Shown here: positions 17,320 through 24,938 of the stretch, one piece after another | Layout: every line of letters begins with the position of its first letter | Numbering within the stretch: the first letter of the stretch is position 1 | Origin: Sphingomonas sp. PP-CC-1A-547 | GTDB lineage: Bacteria; Pseudomonadota; Alphaproteobacteria; Sphingomonadales; Sphingomonadaceae | Reading direction: 5' to 3' | Assembly (NCBI RefSeq): GCF_003610375.1 | Contig: NZ_RAPZ01000013.1 | Coordinates: forward strand, 62,001 to 126,000 | DNA: 64,000 nucleotides | Notes under the pieces: generated by a model | The model's input: only the letters and a program-made list of their open reading frames with translations | Told to the model about the DNA's origin: nothing | The model's database searches: none | Program-made: the position numbers and the translations under genes

Positions 17320-17493
17320 ATGACGAAGGTTCAAGACGACAGCCACTTTCCCGCCGTCGACGACGACGATTCGACCTATTTTCAGCGTCGAGCCGAGTGG
17401 CATGAAGGCCGCGCCGAGGTCGCCGAGGATTCGAGCACGCGGTCGCTGCACCTGCGGTTCGCTCGGCTCTATGCGGCGCGCGTGACGTCCTGA
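17320..17493 (+). CDS. Small conserved-type protein, 57 residues
   Basis: Short gene with an AAGGG ribosome site. The product is MTKVQDDSHFP, an acidic patch DDDD, then a helical charged region (YFQRRAEWHEGRAEVAE) and a C-terminal LHLRFARLYAARV helix. The pattern Y-F-x-R-R-A-E followed by H-x-x-(hydrophobic)-A-x-x-Y resembles small sphingomonad proteins of unknown function that I recognise only by pattern. It is just upstream of the stress cluster and on the same strand. Function unknown; no membrane segment or signal peptide. Confidence 0.6.
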   Translation: MTKVQDDSHFPAVDDDDSTYFQRRAEWHEGRAEVAEDSSTRSLHLRFARLYAARVTS

Positions 17494-17533
17494 TATGGTA
17501 CATTACAGCTAGTATTCTTACACAAAACTACCA

Positions 17534-17558
17534 GGAACCAAGAGGTTACCGGTAGGTT
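17534..17558 (+). promoter_or_regulatory. EcfG-type (general stress response) promoter
   Basis: GGAAC at 17534-17538, a 16-base spacer and GGTT at 17555-17558. The alphaproteobacterial EcfG consensus is GGAAC-N16/17-CGTT, so only one core base differs. It lies 58 bases upstream of the lipoprotein gene at 17616 and at the head of the CsbD/PAS-LuxR cluster, which fits a stress regulon. Confidence 0.6.
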
Positions 17559-17615
17559 TATGCGTCCAGTCCCGTCGCGATACCCCGCGTGCGGCAAGAT
17601 ACTGGAGCTGCTCAC

Positions 17616-17945
17616 ATGAAGCGCATGACGTCCGCCACCGGGGCCCTGGCCCTGATGGCGTCCATTGCCGGTTGCGCCGCGCCCGCGACGCGCATCTCGA
17701 CCGGGCTCCAGCGCTACGGGCTCGATCAATCGCGCTCCGATTGCGTCGGCGGTCGGCTTCAGGCGAACCTCTCGCTCGGCCAGTTGCAGCGTCTGGGCAA
17801 GGCCGCCGCGGCGTACCGCCAGGGCGACACCACGCCCGGCGTGCTCACCCCGTCCGATCTCATCCGCGTCGCCTCCGAGCTCCGCGATCCGAAGATCGCG
17901 CTCGAAGTTGGCAAGGCCGCCGCGGGCTGCGGCGTGCTGCCGTAA
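17616..17945 (+). CDS. Small secreted lipoprotein
   Basis: 109-residue protein with a lipoprotein signal (MKRMTSATGALALMASIAGC, lipobox SIAGC, modified Cys20). The mature part has two further Cys residues (RSDCVGGRL and AAGCGVLP) that could form a disulphide, and an Ala-rich helical middle. GGAG precedes the ATG. It is the first gene after the EcfG-like promoter and 42 bases before the CsbD gene. I do not recognise a functional family; a periplasmic or outer-membrane-attached stress protein is the simplest reading. Confidence 0.75.
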   Translation: MKRMTSATGALALMASIAGCAAPATRISTGLQRYGLDQSRSDCVGGRLQANLSLGQLQRLGKAAAAYRQGDTTPGVLTPSDLIRVASELRDPKIALEVGKAAAGCGVLP

Positions 17946-17987
17946 CGCGGCCCCTCTCCACCCAATTCCAAAACGTAAGGATCTGAT

Positions 17988-18353
17988 ATGAACAAGGACG
18001 AATTCCAGGGCGGCGCCCGCTATGTCGGCGGCAAGGTCGAGAAGGCTGTTGGCGACACCGTAAACAGCCGCGACTGGCAGGTCGACGGCGTCGTCGACCA
18101 GGTCGCCGGCGGCGCACAGAACCTCTACGGCCGCGCCAAGTCGGCGATCGAGGACGCCGTCGACGGTGCCCCCGAACTCGCCGACAAGATCGGCAGCGAA
18201 GCGCGCGAAGCCGGCGATCGTGCCGCCGACGCCGCTCGTCGCGCCGCCTCGACCGCACAGGCATCGGCCAAGGATGCCCCCGTCCTTTGGGCACTCGGCG
18301 CCGCTGCGGTCGGCTACGGCCTTGCCTGGCTCGTCCACGGCAATCGCGACTGA
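17988..18353 (+). CDS. CsbD-family stress protein with C-terminal membrane/glycine-zipper segment
   Basis: 121 residues. Residues 1-60 match the CsbD pattern (NKDEFQGGARYVGGKVEKAVGD, then GVVDQVAGGAQNLYGRAK), a family of small general-stress proteins of unknown mechanism. A helical, Ala- and charge-rich stretch follows, and a C-terminal hydrophobic segment (LWALGAAAVGYGLAWLVHG) would anchor it in the membrane in the manner of ElaB/YqjD-type proteins. AAGGAT lies just upstream of the ATG. It is followed after 4 bases by the PAS-LuxR gene, so the two are probably co-transcribed. Confidence 0.85.
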   Translation: MNKDEFQGGARYVGGKVEKAVGDTVNSRDWQVDGVVDQVAGGAQNLYGRAKSAIEDAVDGAPELADKIGSEAREAGDRAADAARRAASTAQASAKDAPVLWALGAAAVGYGLAWLVHGNRD

Positions 18354-18357
18354 TCGC

Positions 18358-19890
18358 ATGACCGTGGCGCCGCCTCTCAAGTCGCTTCGTGACTCCCCCG
18401 ATCTGCGCCACCTGCGCCAGATCATCGCGGGGCTGGACGAAGGCGTCATCCTCGTCGATCCCGATCAGGACATCCTGTGGGCCAATACGGCCGCACTCGG
18501 GATGCACGGGGTCGACTCGGTCGAGGATCTCGGCACCACGGTCGACGATTACCGCCAGCGTTTCCAGCTGCGCTACCGCAACAACCACAAGCTCAACGAC
18601 GCCGATTACCCGATCGAACGCGTCGTCTCGGGCGAGGCGTTCTCGGAAGTGGTGGTCGAGGTCGCGGTCGCTGGCGAGGACGAACCCCGCTGGGTGCATC
18701 AGGTGCGCAGCCTCGTCCTAACCAACGACGACGACGAACCCGAATGCCTCGTCATGATCATCCAGGACGTCTCTGCACAGTTCGAGGCCGAGGATCGCTT
18801 CGAACAGTCGTTCAACGCGAACCCGGCGCCTGCGGTCATCTGTCGCCTGTGCGATCTTCGCTTCGTGAAGGTCAACCAGGGTTTCATCGACATGACCGGC
18901 CACGACCGCGAGGCCGTCCTGTCGCGCACGGTCTACGATATCGACGTCCTCGAACGCGGCGAAAAGCGTGATCTCGGCAAGGAACGCCTCGCAAAGGGCC
19001 GCACCATCCCGCAGATGGAGGCGGAGCTCAGCCTTCCCGACGGCTCGACCAAGCTCGTGATCGTCGCCGGCCAGCCGATCGACATGGGCGATCAGCCCTG
19101 CATGCTGTTCACCTTCGCAGACCTCGAACCGCGCCGGAAAGCCGAGACGCAGCTGCGCCATAGCGAAGAGCGCTTCATGCGGACCTTCTCGCTCGCCCCC
19201 GTCGCGCTCGCGATCGGCGCGCGCGACGGTCACCGGCTGTGCGACGTCAACGAGGCCTTCACCAGCCTCACCGGTTATTCCTCGGCGGAGATCATCGGTC
19301 GCCCGCTCGGCGACGTCGACCTGTGGGAAACGCCCGCGCTGCGCCATGCGATCGAGGCCGATATCGACGCCGGCCTCCCGATCCGCGACCGCGAAGTCCG
19401 CATCCGCGGCAAGGACGGCGACATCATCGACTGCATCGTCTCGACCGAGCCGATCCAGCTCGACGACGAAGCCTGCGTGTTGTGGGCAATGCGCGACATC
19501 AGCACGCGCAAAGCGTCCGAGCGCGAACTGGTCAACGCGATCGAGGCGGTGATGAAGGACACGAGCTGGCTCAGCCGGTCGATCATGGAAAAGCTTGCGC
19601 GGATCCGCACGCCGAACGCCGAGCCGGTCGGCGTCGGGCTCGACGAACTGACGCAGCGCGAGCGCGAGGTGTTGGCGCTGATCTGTCGCGGGCTCGACGA
19701 CAAGTCGATCGCGCGCACGCTCGACGTTTCCAGCAACACCGTGCGCAACCATGTCGCGCGGATCTATTCGAAGATCGGCGTCAACCGTCGCAACGCCGCC
19801 GCCGCCTGGGCGCGCGCGCGTGGCTTTGACGGCGATTCCATCCCGCACGCGCTCCACCTCAAGGCGCCCTCGAAGGAGATCGCCGCATGA
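18358..19890 (+). CDS. Triple-PAS sensor regulator with LuxR-type DNA-binding domain
   Basis: 510 residues. Three PAS-type modules can be seen at about 20-130 (GLDEGVILVDPDQDILWAN), 145-260 (ICRLCDLRFVKVNQGFIDMTG) and 275-390 (LAIGARDGHRLCDVNEAFTSLTGYS). The C-terminal 65 residues are a LuxR/GerE helix-turn-helix: LTQREREVLALICRGLDDK, then IARTLDVSSNTVRNHVARI. This is a cytoplasmic one-component regulator; there is no kinase or receiver domain and no membrane segment. The signal (ligand, flavin or heme) is unknown. It sits between two CsbD genes, and its stop overlaps the second one (ATGA), which suggests it regulates or is regulated with these stress proteins. Confidence 0.85.
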   Translation: MTVAPPLKSLRDSPDLRHLRQIIAGLDEGVILVDPDQDILWANTAALGMHGVDSVEDLGTTVDDYRQRFQLRYRNNHKLNDADYPIERVVSGEAFSEVVVEVAVAGEDEPRWVHQVRSLVLTNDDDEPECLVMIIQDVSAQFEAEDRFEQSFNANPAPAVICRLCDLRFVKVNQGFIDMTGHDREAVLSRTVYDIDVLERGEKRDLGKERLAKGRTIPQMEAELSLPDGSTKLVIVAGQPIDMGDQPCMLFTFADLEPRRKAETQLRHSEERFMRTFSLAPVALAIGARDGHRLCDVNEAFTSLTGYSSAEIIGRPLGDVDLWETPALRHAIEADIDAGLPIRDREVRIRGKDGDIIDCIVSTEPIQLDDEACVLWAMRDISTRKASERELVNAIEAVMKDTSWLSRSIMEKLARIRTPNAEPVGVGLDELTQREREVLALICRGLDDKSIARTLDVSSNTVRNHVARIYSKIGVNRRNAAAAWARARGFDGDSIPHALHLKAPSKEIAA

Positions 19891-20138
19891 CGCGCGACAA
19901 GGACAAGCCGGACCAGGACGACGCCCGCACCCGCCAGGCGAAGGGCTCTATCCAGGAGGCGATCGGCAAGATCATCGGCAATGCCGCGATCGAGCAGCGC
20001 GGCTCGCAGGAAAGCGAAGCCGGCGCACGCCAAGCCAAGGCCGACGAAGCCTCGAAGGCTGGCAAAGGCTCGAAAGCCAGAACCGCGAAGGCTGACAAAC
20101 AGATCGACACACCCATCGATAGGCACGGCAAAGACTGA
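19887..20138 (+). CDS. Second CsbD-like small protein
   Basis: 83 residues, highly charged and probably largely disordered. The segment RQAKGSIQEAIGKIIGN resembles the CsbD core helix pair; the C-terminal half is Lys/Ala/Glu-rich. It starts inside the stop codon of the PAS-LuxR gene (ATGA), so translation is coupled. No signal peptide or membrane segment. It differs from the CsbD protein at 17988 in lacking the membrane anchor. Confidence 0.75.
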   Translation: MTRDKDKPDQDDARTRQAKGSIQEAIGKIIGNAAIEQRGSQESEAGARQAKADEASKAGKGSKARTAKADKQIDTPIDRHGKD

Positions 20139-20176
20139 CGCCGTTCCTCGAATATCGTGAATAACAGGAGTGAATT

Positions 20177-21070
20177 ATGGCTAACCATGTGAACCCCGGC
20201 GTCCTGCCGGCGGATGATTATCGTCGCGTGAAGACCCCGACCCGCATCTCGTGGGGCGCAATCTTCGCCGGCGTCGTCATCGCGATCGCGATCCAGCTGG
20301 TGCTCGGCATCCTCGGCACCGGCATCGGCCTCAGCCTGGTCGATCCGGTCGAGGGCACGACTCCCGGCGCGACCGGCTTCGGCATCGGCGCAGGGATCTA
20401 CTGGATCATCACGACGGTCATCGCGCTGGGCGCAGGCGGTTACGCCGCAGCACGCAGCGCTGGCGTACATGACCGCTTCGACGGCCTGATCCACGGCCTG
20501 GTCGTCTGGGGCGTCACCCTGATCCTCACCATGTACCTGCTCACCTCGGCCGTCGGCGGCATCATCGGCGGCGCATTCCGCACCGTCGGTTCGGTCGCAT
20601 CGGCAGCCGGCACCGGCATCGGCGCAGCAGCCCCGAAGGTTGCCGACGTCGCCAATGTCGACGTCACCGACGTTCGCGCCGAAGCTGCTCAGTATCTGTC
20701 GGACGCACCGTCGGATCCCGCGCAGATGACGCCGGAGCAGGCGCAGAAGGAAATCGCCAAGGAGCTGCCGGCACTCGCAAAGGGTGGCCAGGACGGCGCG
20801 CAGGCTGAAAGCCGCATCGTCGACATCGTCGCTGCCCAGCGCAAGATCAGCCGTCCGGAGGCTCAGGCCCAGGTGACGCGCGCCAAGGCACAGTTCGTCC
20901 AGACCAAGAACAAGACCGTAGAGACCGCCAAGTCGGCCACCGACACCGCCGCCGGTGCAGCCGCAGGCACGTCGTTCATGATCGTGATCGCGCTGCTCAT
21001 CGGCGCCGCCGCAGCAGGCTTCGGTGCGACCACCGCCGCCCGCCGCCGCGTCTACACCGACGCCGTCTGA
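20177..21070 (+). CDS. Multi-pass membrane protein of the stress cluster, function unknown
   Basis: 297 residues with membrane segments at about 24-55 (SWGAIFAGVVIAIAIQLVLG), 72-95, 105-133 and 262-286, and an Ala/Gln-rich soluble stretch of about 130 residues between the third and fourth, containing EQAQKEIAKELPAL. The ends are basic (ARRRVY). GGAG lies 6 bases before the ATG. It follows the second CsbD gene by 38 bases and ends before a strong hairpin, so it is probably the last gene of the EcfG-promoted unit. I recognise no catalytic motif; similar proteins in sphingomonads carry vague 'PhnA-like' names that I would not rely on. Confidence 0.7.
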   Translation: MANHVNPGVLPADDYRRVKTPTRISWGAIFAGVVIAIAIQLVLGILGTGIGLSLVDPVEGTTPGATGFGIGAGIYWIITTVIALGAGGYAAARSAGVHDRFDGLIHGLVVWGVTLILTMYLLTSAVGGIIGGAFRTVGSVASAAGTGIGAAAPKVADVANVDVTDVRAEAAQYLSDAPSDPAQMTPEQAQKEIAKELPALAKGGQDGAQAESRIVDIVAAQRKISRPEAQAQVTRAKAQFVQTKNKTVETAKSATDTAAGAAAGTSFMIVIALLIGAAAAGFGATTAARRRVYTDAV

Positions 21071-21130
21071 TACGGCCGATCGGTTCGTGTAACGGGCGCC
21101 GTCCGCGTAACTGGACGGCATCCCATTCGG

Positions 21131-21160
21131 CGAACGGCCGCGCAACCGCGCGGCCGTTCG
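21131..21160 (+). terminator. Strong hairpin after the stress cluster
   Basis: CGAACGGCCGCGC (21131-21143), loop AACC, then the exact complement (21148-21160): a 13-bp perfect stem 60 bases after the membrane-protein stop. Only a short TTCGTC tail follows, so it may work as a Rho-independent terminator poorly but would still act as a 3' stabiliser. Confidence 0.5.
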
Positions 21161-21241
21161 TTCGTCAAACAGGTTACATCGTCGCTGCCGACCGGGTAAG
21201 GAGCCGCGGCGAGGACCTGATAGAAATCCAAGGGTACCGAG

Positions 21242-21385
21242 ATGACCACGTCGCAACAGGATCGCCGTTCGCTTCGCATTGCCATCGTCCGCGCGTTGCA
21301 ACTTGCTGACGCCCAGGACGACCATCTCGTGGCGGCCTTGCTGGCGCAGGCGCTCGACGCAGCTGAGAACGAGCTGTCCGAATAA
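21242..21385 (+). CDS. Very small protein, 47 residues
   Basis: MTTSQQDRRSLRIAIVRALQ followed by an amphipathic helix with acidic DAQDDHLVAALLAQALDAAE and an acidic end. An AAGGG site lies 9 bases before the ATG. The composition and codon use match real genes nearby, and the whole product is predicted helical. Function unknown; it may be a small regulatory or adaptor protein. It is on its own between the hairpin at 21131 and the PLD gene. Confidence 0.55.
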   Translation: MTTSQQDRRSLRIAIVRALQLADAQDDHLVAALLAQALDAAENELSE

Positions 21386-21509
21386 AGTACCGATGGTACG
21401 TGCGCGCCACGAACATTTTATAATGAATGCTGCCGTCCGTCGGTCCACCGAAGACCAAAACTCGCCTCTGTGGGTTGGCTGATCGCGCCAAGCCTGCGAT
21501 GGCAGCACC

Positions 21510-23081
21510 ATGAATTCTCACGGAACACTGCTAGAGCCCGGTCGCAACTGCTGGCGGATCGAACCTGCCAAGCAGGCCACCGTCATCGTCGACGCCGACG
21601 ATTATTTCAAAGCCGCCCGCGCGGTGATGATGAAGGCCAGGAAGCAGATCCTGCTCGTCGGCTGGGATTTCGACGCGCGCATCCGCTTCGGTAGTGGTGA
21701 CGACGATGATGGCGGCCCCGAGCGCGTCGGCGAGTTCGTCACCTGGCTCGCGCGCCGCACGCCGGGGCTCAACATCCATATCCTCCGCTGGGATACCGGC
21801 GCGATCAAGACGCTGTTCCACGGCCAGACGCTGTTGCGGATCGCCAAGTGGATACGGGACCCGCAGGTCCATCTGCGGCTCGACGGCCATCATCCCCCCG
21901 CCGGTTCGCATCACCAGAAAGTGGTCGTGATCGACGACGACGTCGCGTTCTGCGGTGGGATCGACATGACCGTCGATCGCTGGGACACGCGCGCGCACGC
22001 CGACGACGAACCGCGCCGGATCGAGCCCGACGGCTCGCCCTACGGTCCGTGGCACGACGCGACCACGATCCTGCAAGGCCCCGTCGCGCGCGCACTCGGC
22101 GACATGTGCCGTGGCCGCTGGGAAGTGTCCGGCGGCGGCGCGCTGGAACCGGTGACTGGCGGCGCCGACTGCTGGCCCGATCATGTGAAGGCCGACTTTA
22201 CCGACGTCGAAGTCGGCATCGCGCTCACGATCCCAGAAATGGCCGAACAGGAGCCCCGCCACGACATCGAGGCGCTGTACGTCGATCTGATCGCGCGGAC
22301 GAAACGCTTCTTCTACGCCGAGAGCCAGTATTTTGCCTCCCGCAAAGTGGCCGAGGCGATCGGCAAGCGGCTGCGTGAACCCGACGGTCCCGAATTCGTC
22401 ATCGTCCACCCGACCACCGCGGAGGGCTGGCTCGAACCGATCGCGATGGACTCCGCGCGCGCCCGGCTGGTCGAGGCCTTGCACGAACAGGACCCGCACA
22501 AGCGCCTACGCCTCTACCACCCCTTCACCGCGGGTGGGCAGCCGATCTACGTCCACGCCAAGGTGACGGTGGTCGACGACGAGGTGCTCCGCGTCGGCTC
22601 GTCCAACTTCAACAACCGCTCGTTGCGGCTCGACAGCGAATGCGACGTCGTCATCGACGCCGCGCGCGATCGCAACGCCGGTGAGCGCGACACGATCGCC
22701 AGCATCCGCAACGGCCTGCTCGCCGAGCATCTCGACACCGACGTCGCTACGATTGAGACATCGATCGCGGAAACGGGCTCGCTGATCGAGACGATCGAAC
22801 GGTTGCGCGGCGACGGCCGCTCGCTCCGCCCGTACGAGGTCCCCGAACTCGACTCCGTCCGCGAGTGGCTGGCCGACAACAAGATCCTCGATCCCGAGGG
22901 TCCGGGCGAGATGTTCGAGGGACTGTCGGGCCGCAAGCCGCTGCTCAAGAACCTGCGCCCGCACCTCCACCGCGCCGACGGCAGCATCTCGCCGGTCATG
23001 GCCGCGGTCGCAGTGGGCGGCACCGCGGCCGGCATTGCGCTGGTCGGCACGATGCTGTGGGGACTCCGCACCAAGAAATGA
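21510..23081 (+). CDS. Phospholipase D-family protein (cardiolipin-synthase-like), membrane-anchored
   Basis: 523 residues with two HxK(x4)D motifs: HHQKVVVIDDDVAFCGGID near residue 132 and VHAKVTVVDDEVLRVGSSN near residue 350, the paired active-site halves of the PLD superfamily. The C-terminus ends in a membrane helix (MAAVAVGGTAAGIALVGTML), so it is probably held in the inner membrane. Family members hydrolyse or transfer phosphatidyl groups; cardiolipin synthesis or phospholipid turnover under stress is likely. A TATAAT box at 21419-21424 could drive it. A shorter paralogue is at 46644-48083, lacking the anchor. Confidence 0.85.
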   Translation: MNSHGTLLEPGRNCWRIEPAKQATVIVDADDYFKAARAVMMKARKQILLVGWDFDARIRFGSGDDDDGGPERVGEFVTWLARRTPGLNIHILRWDTGAIKTLFHGQTLLRIAKWIRDPQVHLRLDGHHPPAGSHHQKVVVIDDDVAFCGGIDMTVDRWDTRAHADDEPRRIEPDGSPYGPWHDATTILQGPVARALGDMCRGRWEVSGGGALEPVTGGADCWPDHVKADFTDVEVGIALTIPEMAEQEPRHDIEALYVDLIARTKRFFYAESQYFASRKVAEAIGKRLREPDGPEFVIVHPTTAEGWLEPIAMDSARARLVEALHEQDPHKRLRLYHPFTAGGQPIYVHAKVTVVDDEVLRVGSSNFNNRSLRLDSECDVVIDAARDRNAGERDTIASIRNGLLAEHLDTDVATIETSIAETGSLIETIERLRGDGRSLRPYEVPELDSVREWLADNKILDPEGPGEMFEGLSGRKPLLKNLRPHLHRADGSISPVMAAVAVGGTAAGIALVGTMLWGLRTKK

Positions 23082-23114
23082 CGCGCAAATCCTCCCTCCG
23101 CTTGGGGGGAAGGA

Positions 23115-23717
23115 TCAACCTCGAAGCTCATCCTCGAACGCGCGCACGATCCGCCGGTCGGGGATGAGCCACAGCGCTACCACCGCCACGTACAGCGCGA
23201 TCGCGAACCAGCGGCTGACGAACGCGAGCGGCACGCCGGTGAAATACAGCGCGATGCTGCCCCACCCCTTCCAGTCGGAACCGATCGCGCGCGCGACCGC
23301 AGACTCCTTGCCGTTGCAGGCGATGATCGCGCGTTCGGTCAGCGAATAGCCGATCGCCGCGAGCCCCAGGACGATGCCGTAAGCTGCCGTCGCCCCCGCC
23401 GCGAACGCGCTCTCGTCGAGCCAGCGGATCACGAACGGTACCAGGCTCAGCCAGAACAGCAGGAACAGGTTCGCCCACATCACACGCCCGTCGACGCGCT
23501 CGACCGCGGAAAACATGTGGTGGTGATTGTTCCAGAACAGCCCGACGTTCACGAAGCTCAACACATACGCCAGCAGCACCGGCGCGCTGCCGATCAACGC
23601 GTGCAGGTCGCCCGTTTCCGGCACCTTCAGTTCCAGCACCATGATCGTGATGATGATCGCGACCACGCCGTCGGTGAAGGCCTCGACTCTCCCCGGCCCC
23701 AGTCGTTGTCCGCTCAT
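23115..23717 (-). CDS. TMEM175-family potassium channel (DUF1211)
   Basis: 200 residues with six predicted membrane helices. The first helix carries the family signature RVEAFTDGVVAIIITIMVLE (consensus RxxxFSDGVxAIxxT), which lines the pore in the bacterial TMEM175 structures. Bacterial members are single-repeat proteins that assemble as tetramers and leak potassium. Its gene is convergent with the PLD gene, with a short C/G-rich inverted repeat (about 23088-23116) between the stops. Physiological role in bacteria is poorly known. Confidence 0.85.
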   Translation of the reverse strand: MSGQRLGPGRVEAFTDGVVAIIITIMVLELKVPETGDLHALIGSAPVLLAYVLSFVNVGLFWNNHHHMFSAVERVDGRVMWANLFLLFWLSLVPFVIRWLDESAFAAGATAAYGIVLGLAAIGYSLTERAIIACNGKESAVARAIGSDWKGWGSIALYFTGVPLAFVSRWFAIALYVAVVALWLIPDRRIVRAFEDELRG

Positions 23718-24025
23718 GGTCGCCCCCGCCAGCTCTCACCGTGAGCTTGGCCAAAATAAGAAATATGAACTCAGTATCTTGCAATAAACCGGCTCGGTCT
23801 CGGCCGTTGCGATACTATGACCTATATACGATCGACCGATCTATCCCAGTCCAATCCGGGCTTTTACATCGCGTCGCGGCGTGTCATTCATCCGGCGACG
23901 CAGTTTCTGTTTGCCATTTGTAGACGTGATAAACGCCCGGCAGATCAGGAAAACCTGTGTTCGGAGAGGCTTGACCCTGAATCGCACGCTTCCTTGCACT
24001 TCCATGACAAGACGGAGTTACCGAA
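23718..24025. other. Divergent intergenic region
   Basis: 308 bases between the channel gene and the hydrolase gene, noticeably less GC-rich than its flanks around 23750-23960. It must hold both promoters. On the rightward strand a TTGACC at about 23970 could be a -35 element but no good -10 is obvious. I see no gene, repeat or RNA structure that I can support. Confidence 0.4.
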
Positions 24026-24868
24026 ATGAGCAGCGGCTTCATCAAGACCGAAGACGGCGTCGACATCTTCTACAAGGATTGGGGACCCAAGGACGCGCAG
24101 CCAATCGTGTTCCACCACGGCTGGCCCTTGTCGTCGGACGACTGGGACACGCAGATGCTGTTCTTCCTCGCCGAGGGCTACCGCGTCGTCGCGCATGATC
24201 GCCGCGGGCATGGCCGCTCGTCACAGGCCGAAACCGGCAACGACATGGATCATTATGCCGCCGACGCTTCCGCCGTGGCCGAGCATCTCGACCTGACCAA
24301 CGCAGTGCATATCGGCCACTCGACCGGCGGCGGCGAAGTCGCGCGCTATGTCGCGCAGTTCGGCCAGCCCCAGGGGCGCGTCGCCAAGGCCGTCCTCGTC
24401 AGCGCGGTCCCGCCGCTGATGCTCAAGACCGACGCCAATCCCGGCGGCACGCCGATCGCGGTGTTCGACGGGTTCCGCAAGGCGCTCGCCGAAAACCGCG
24501 CGCAGTTCTTCCTCGATGTCGCATCGGGGCCGTTCTACGGCTTCAACCGTCCGAACGCCGTCGTCTCGGACGGCGTCGTCCGGAATTGGTGGCGCCAGGG
24601 CATGATGGGCAGCGCGCTCGCACATTACGACGGCATCAAGGCGTTTTCGGAGACCGACCAGACCGCGGATCTGGAGGCGATCACCGTGCCGATGCTGGTG
24701 CTGCAAGGCGATGACGACCAGATCGTCCCCTATGAAGACGCCTCGCTCGTACAGGCGAAACTGCTCAAGAACGCCACGCTGAAGATCTACAAGGGCTTTC
24801 CGCACGGCATGCTGACGACGCACGCCGAGGTCCTCAACCCCGATCTGCTGGCGTTCGTGAAAAGCTGA
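24026..24868 (+). CDS. Alpha/beta hydrolase of the non-heme chloroperoxidase type
   Basis: 280 residues, the usual length of this family. The oxyanion motif [12 protein letters not shown], nucleophile elbow [12 protein letters not shown] (Ser near residue 98), acid in [12 protein letters not shown] and His in [11 protein letters not shown] give a complete triad. Such enzymes act as esterases and, with acetate and peroxide, as perhydrolases that halogenate in vitro; the natural substrate is usually unknown. No signal peptide, so cytoplasmic. It stands alone, transcribed rightward towards the DUF3999 gene, with a shared terminator between. Confidence 0.88.
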   Translation: MSSGFIKTEDGVDIFYKDWGPKDAQPIVFHHGWPLSSDDWDTQMLFFLAEGYRVVAHDRRGHGRSSQAETGNDMDHYAADASAVAEHLDLTNAVHIGHSTGGGEVARYVAQFGQPQGRVAKAVLVSAVPPLMLKTDANPGGTPIAVFDGFRKALAENRAQFFLDVASGPFYGFNRPNAVVSDGVVRNWWRQGMMGSALAHYDGIKAFSETDQTADLEAITVPMLVLQGDDDQIVPYEDASLVQAKLLKNATLKIYKGFPHGMLTTHAEVLNPDLLAFVKS

Positions 24869-24882
24869 ACACCCGCCACGAC

Positions 24883-24919
24883 CGGCCCGCCGCGTGCTCT
24901 GCGATTTCGCGGCGGGCCG
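24883..24919. terminator. Bidirectional hairpin between convergent genes
   Basis: CGGCCCGCCGCG (24883-24894) pairs perfectly with CGCGGCGGGCCG (24908-24919) around a 13-base loop. It lies between the stops of the convergent hydrolase and DUF3999 genes and can terminate both strands; there is no strong T-run. Confidence 0.5.
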
Positions 24920-24938
24920 ATACCTTAGAAGCTGACCG

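Noticed and set aside
23086..23116. Short GC inverted repeat between the PLD and TMEM175 stops
   Set aside because: Imperfect pairing and no T-run; mentioned as context only rather than annotated as a terminator.
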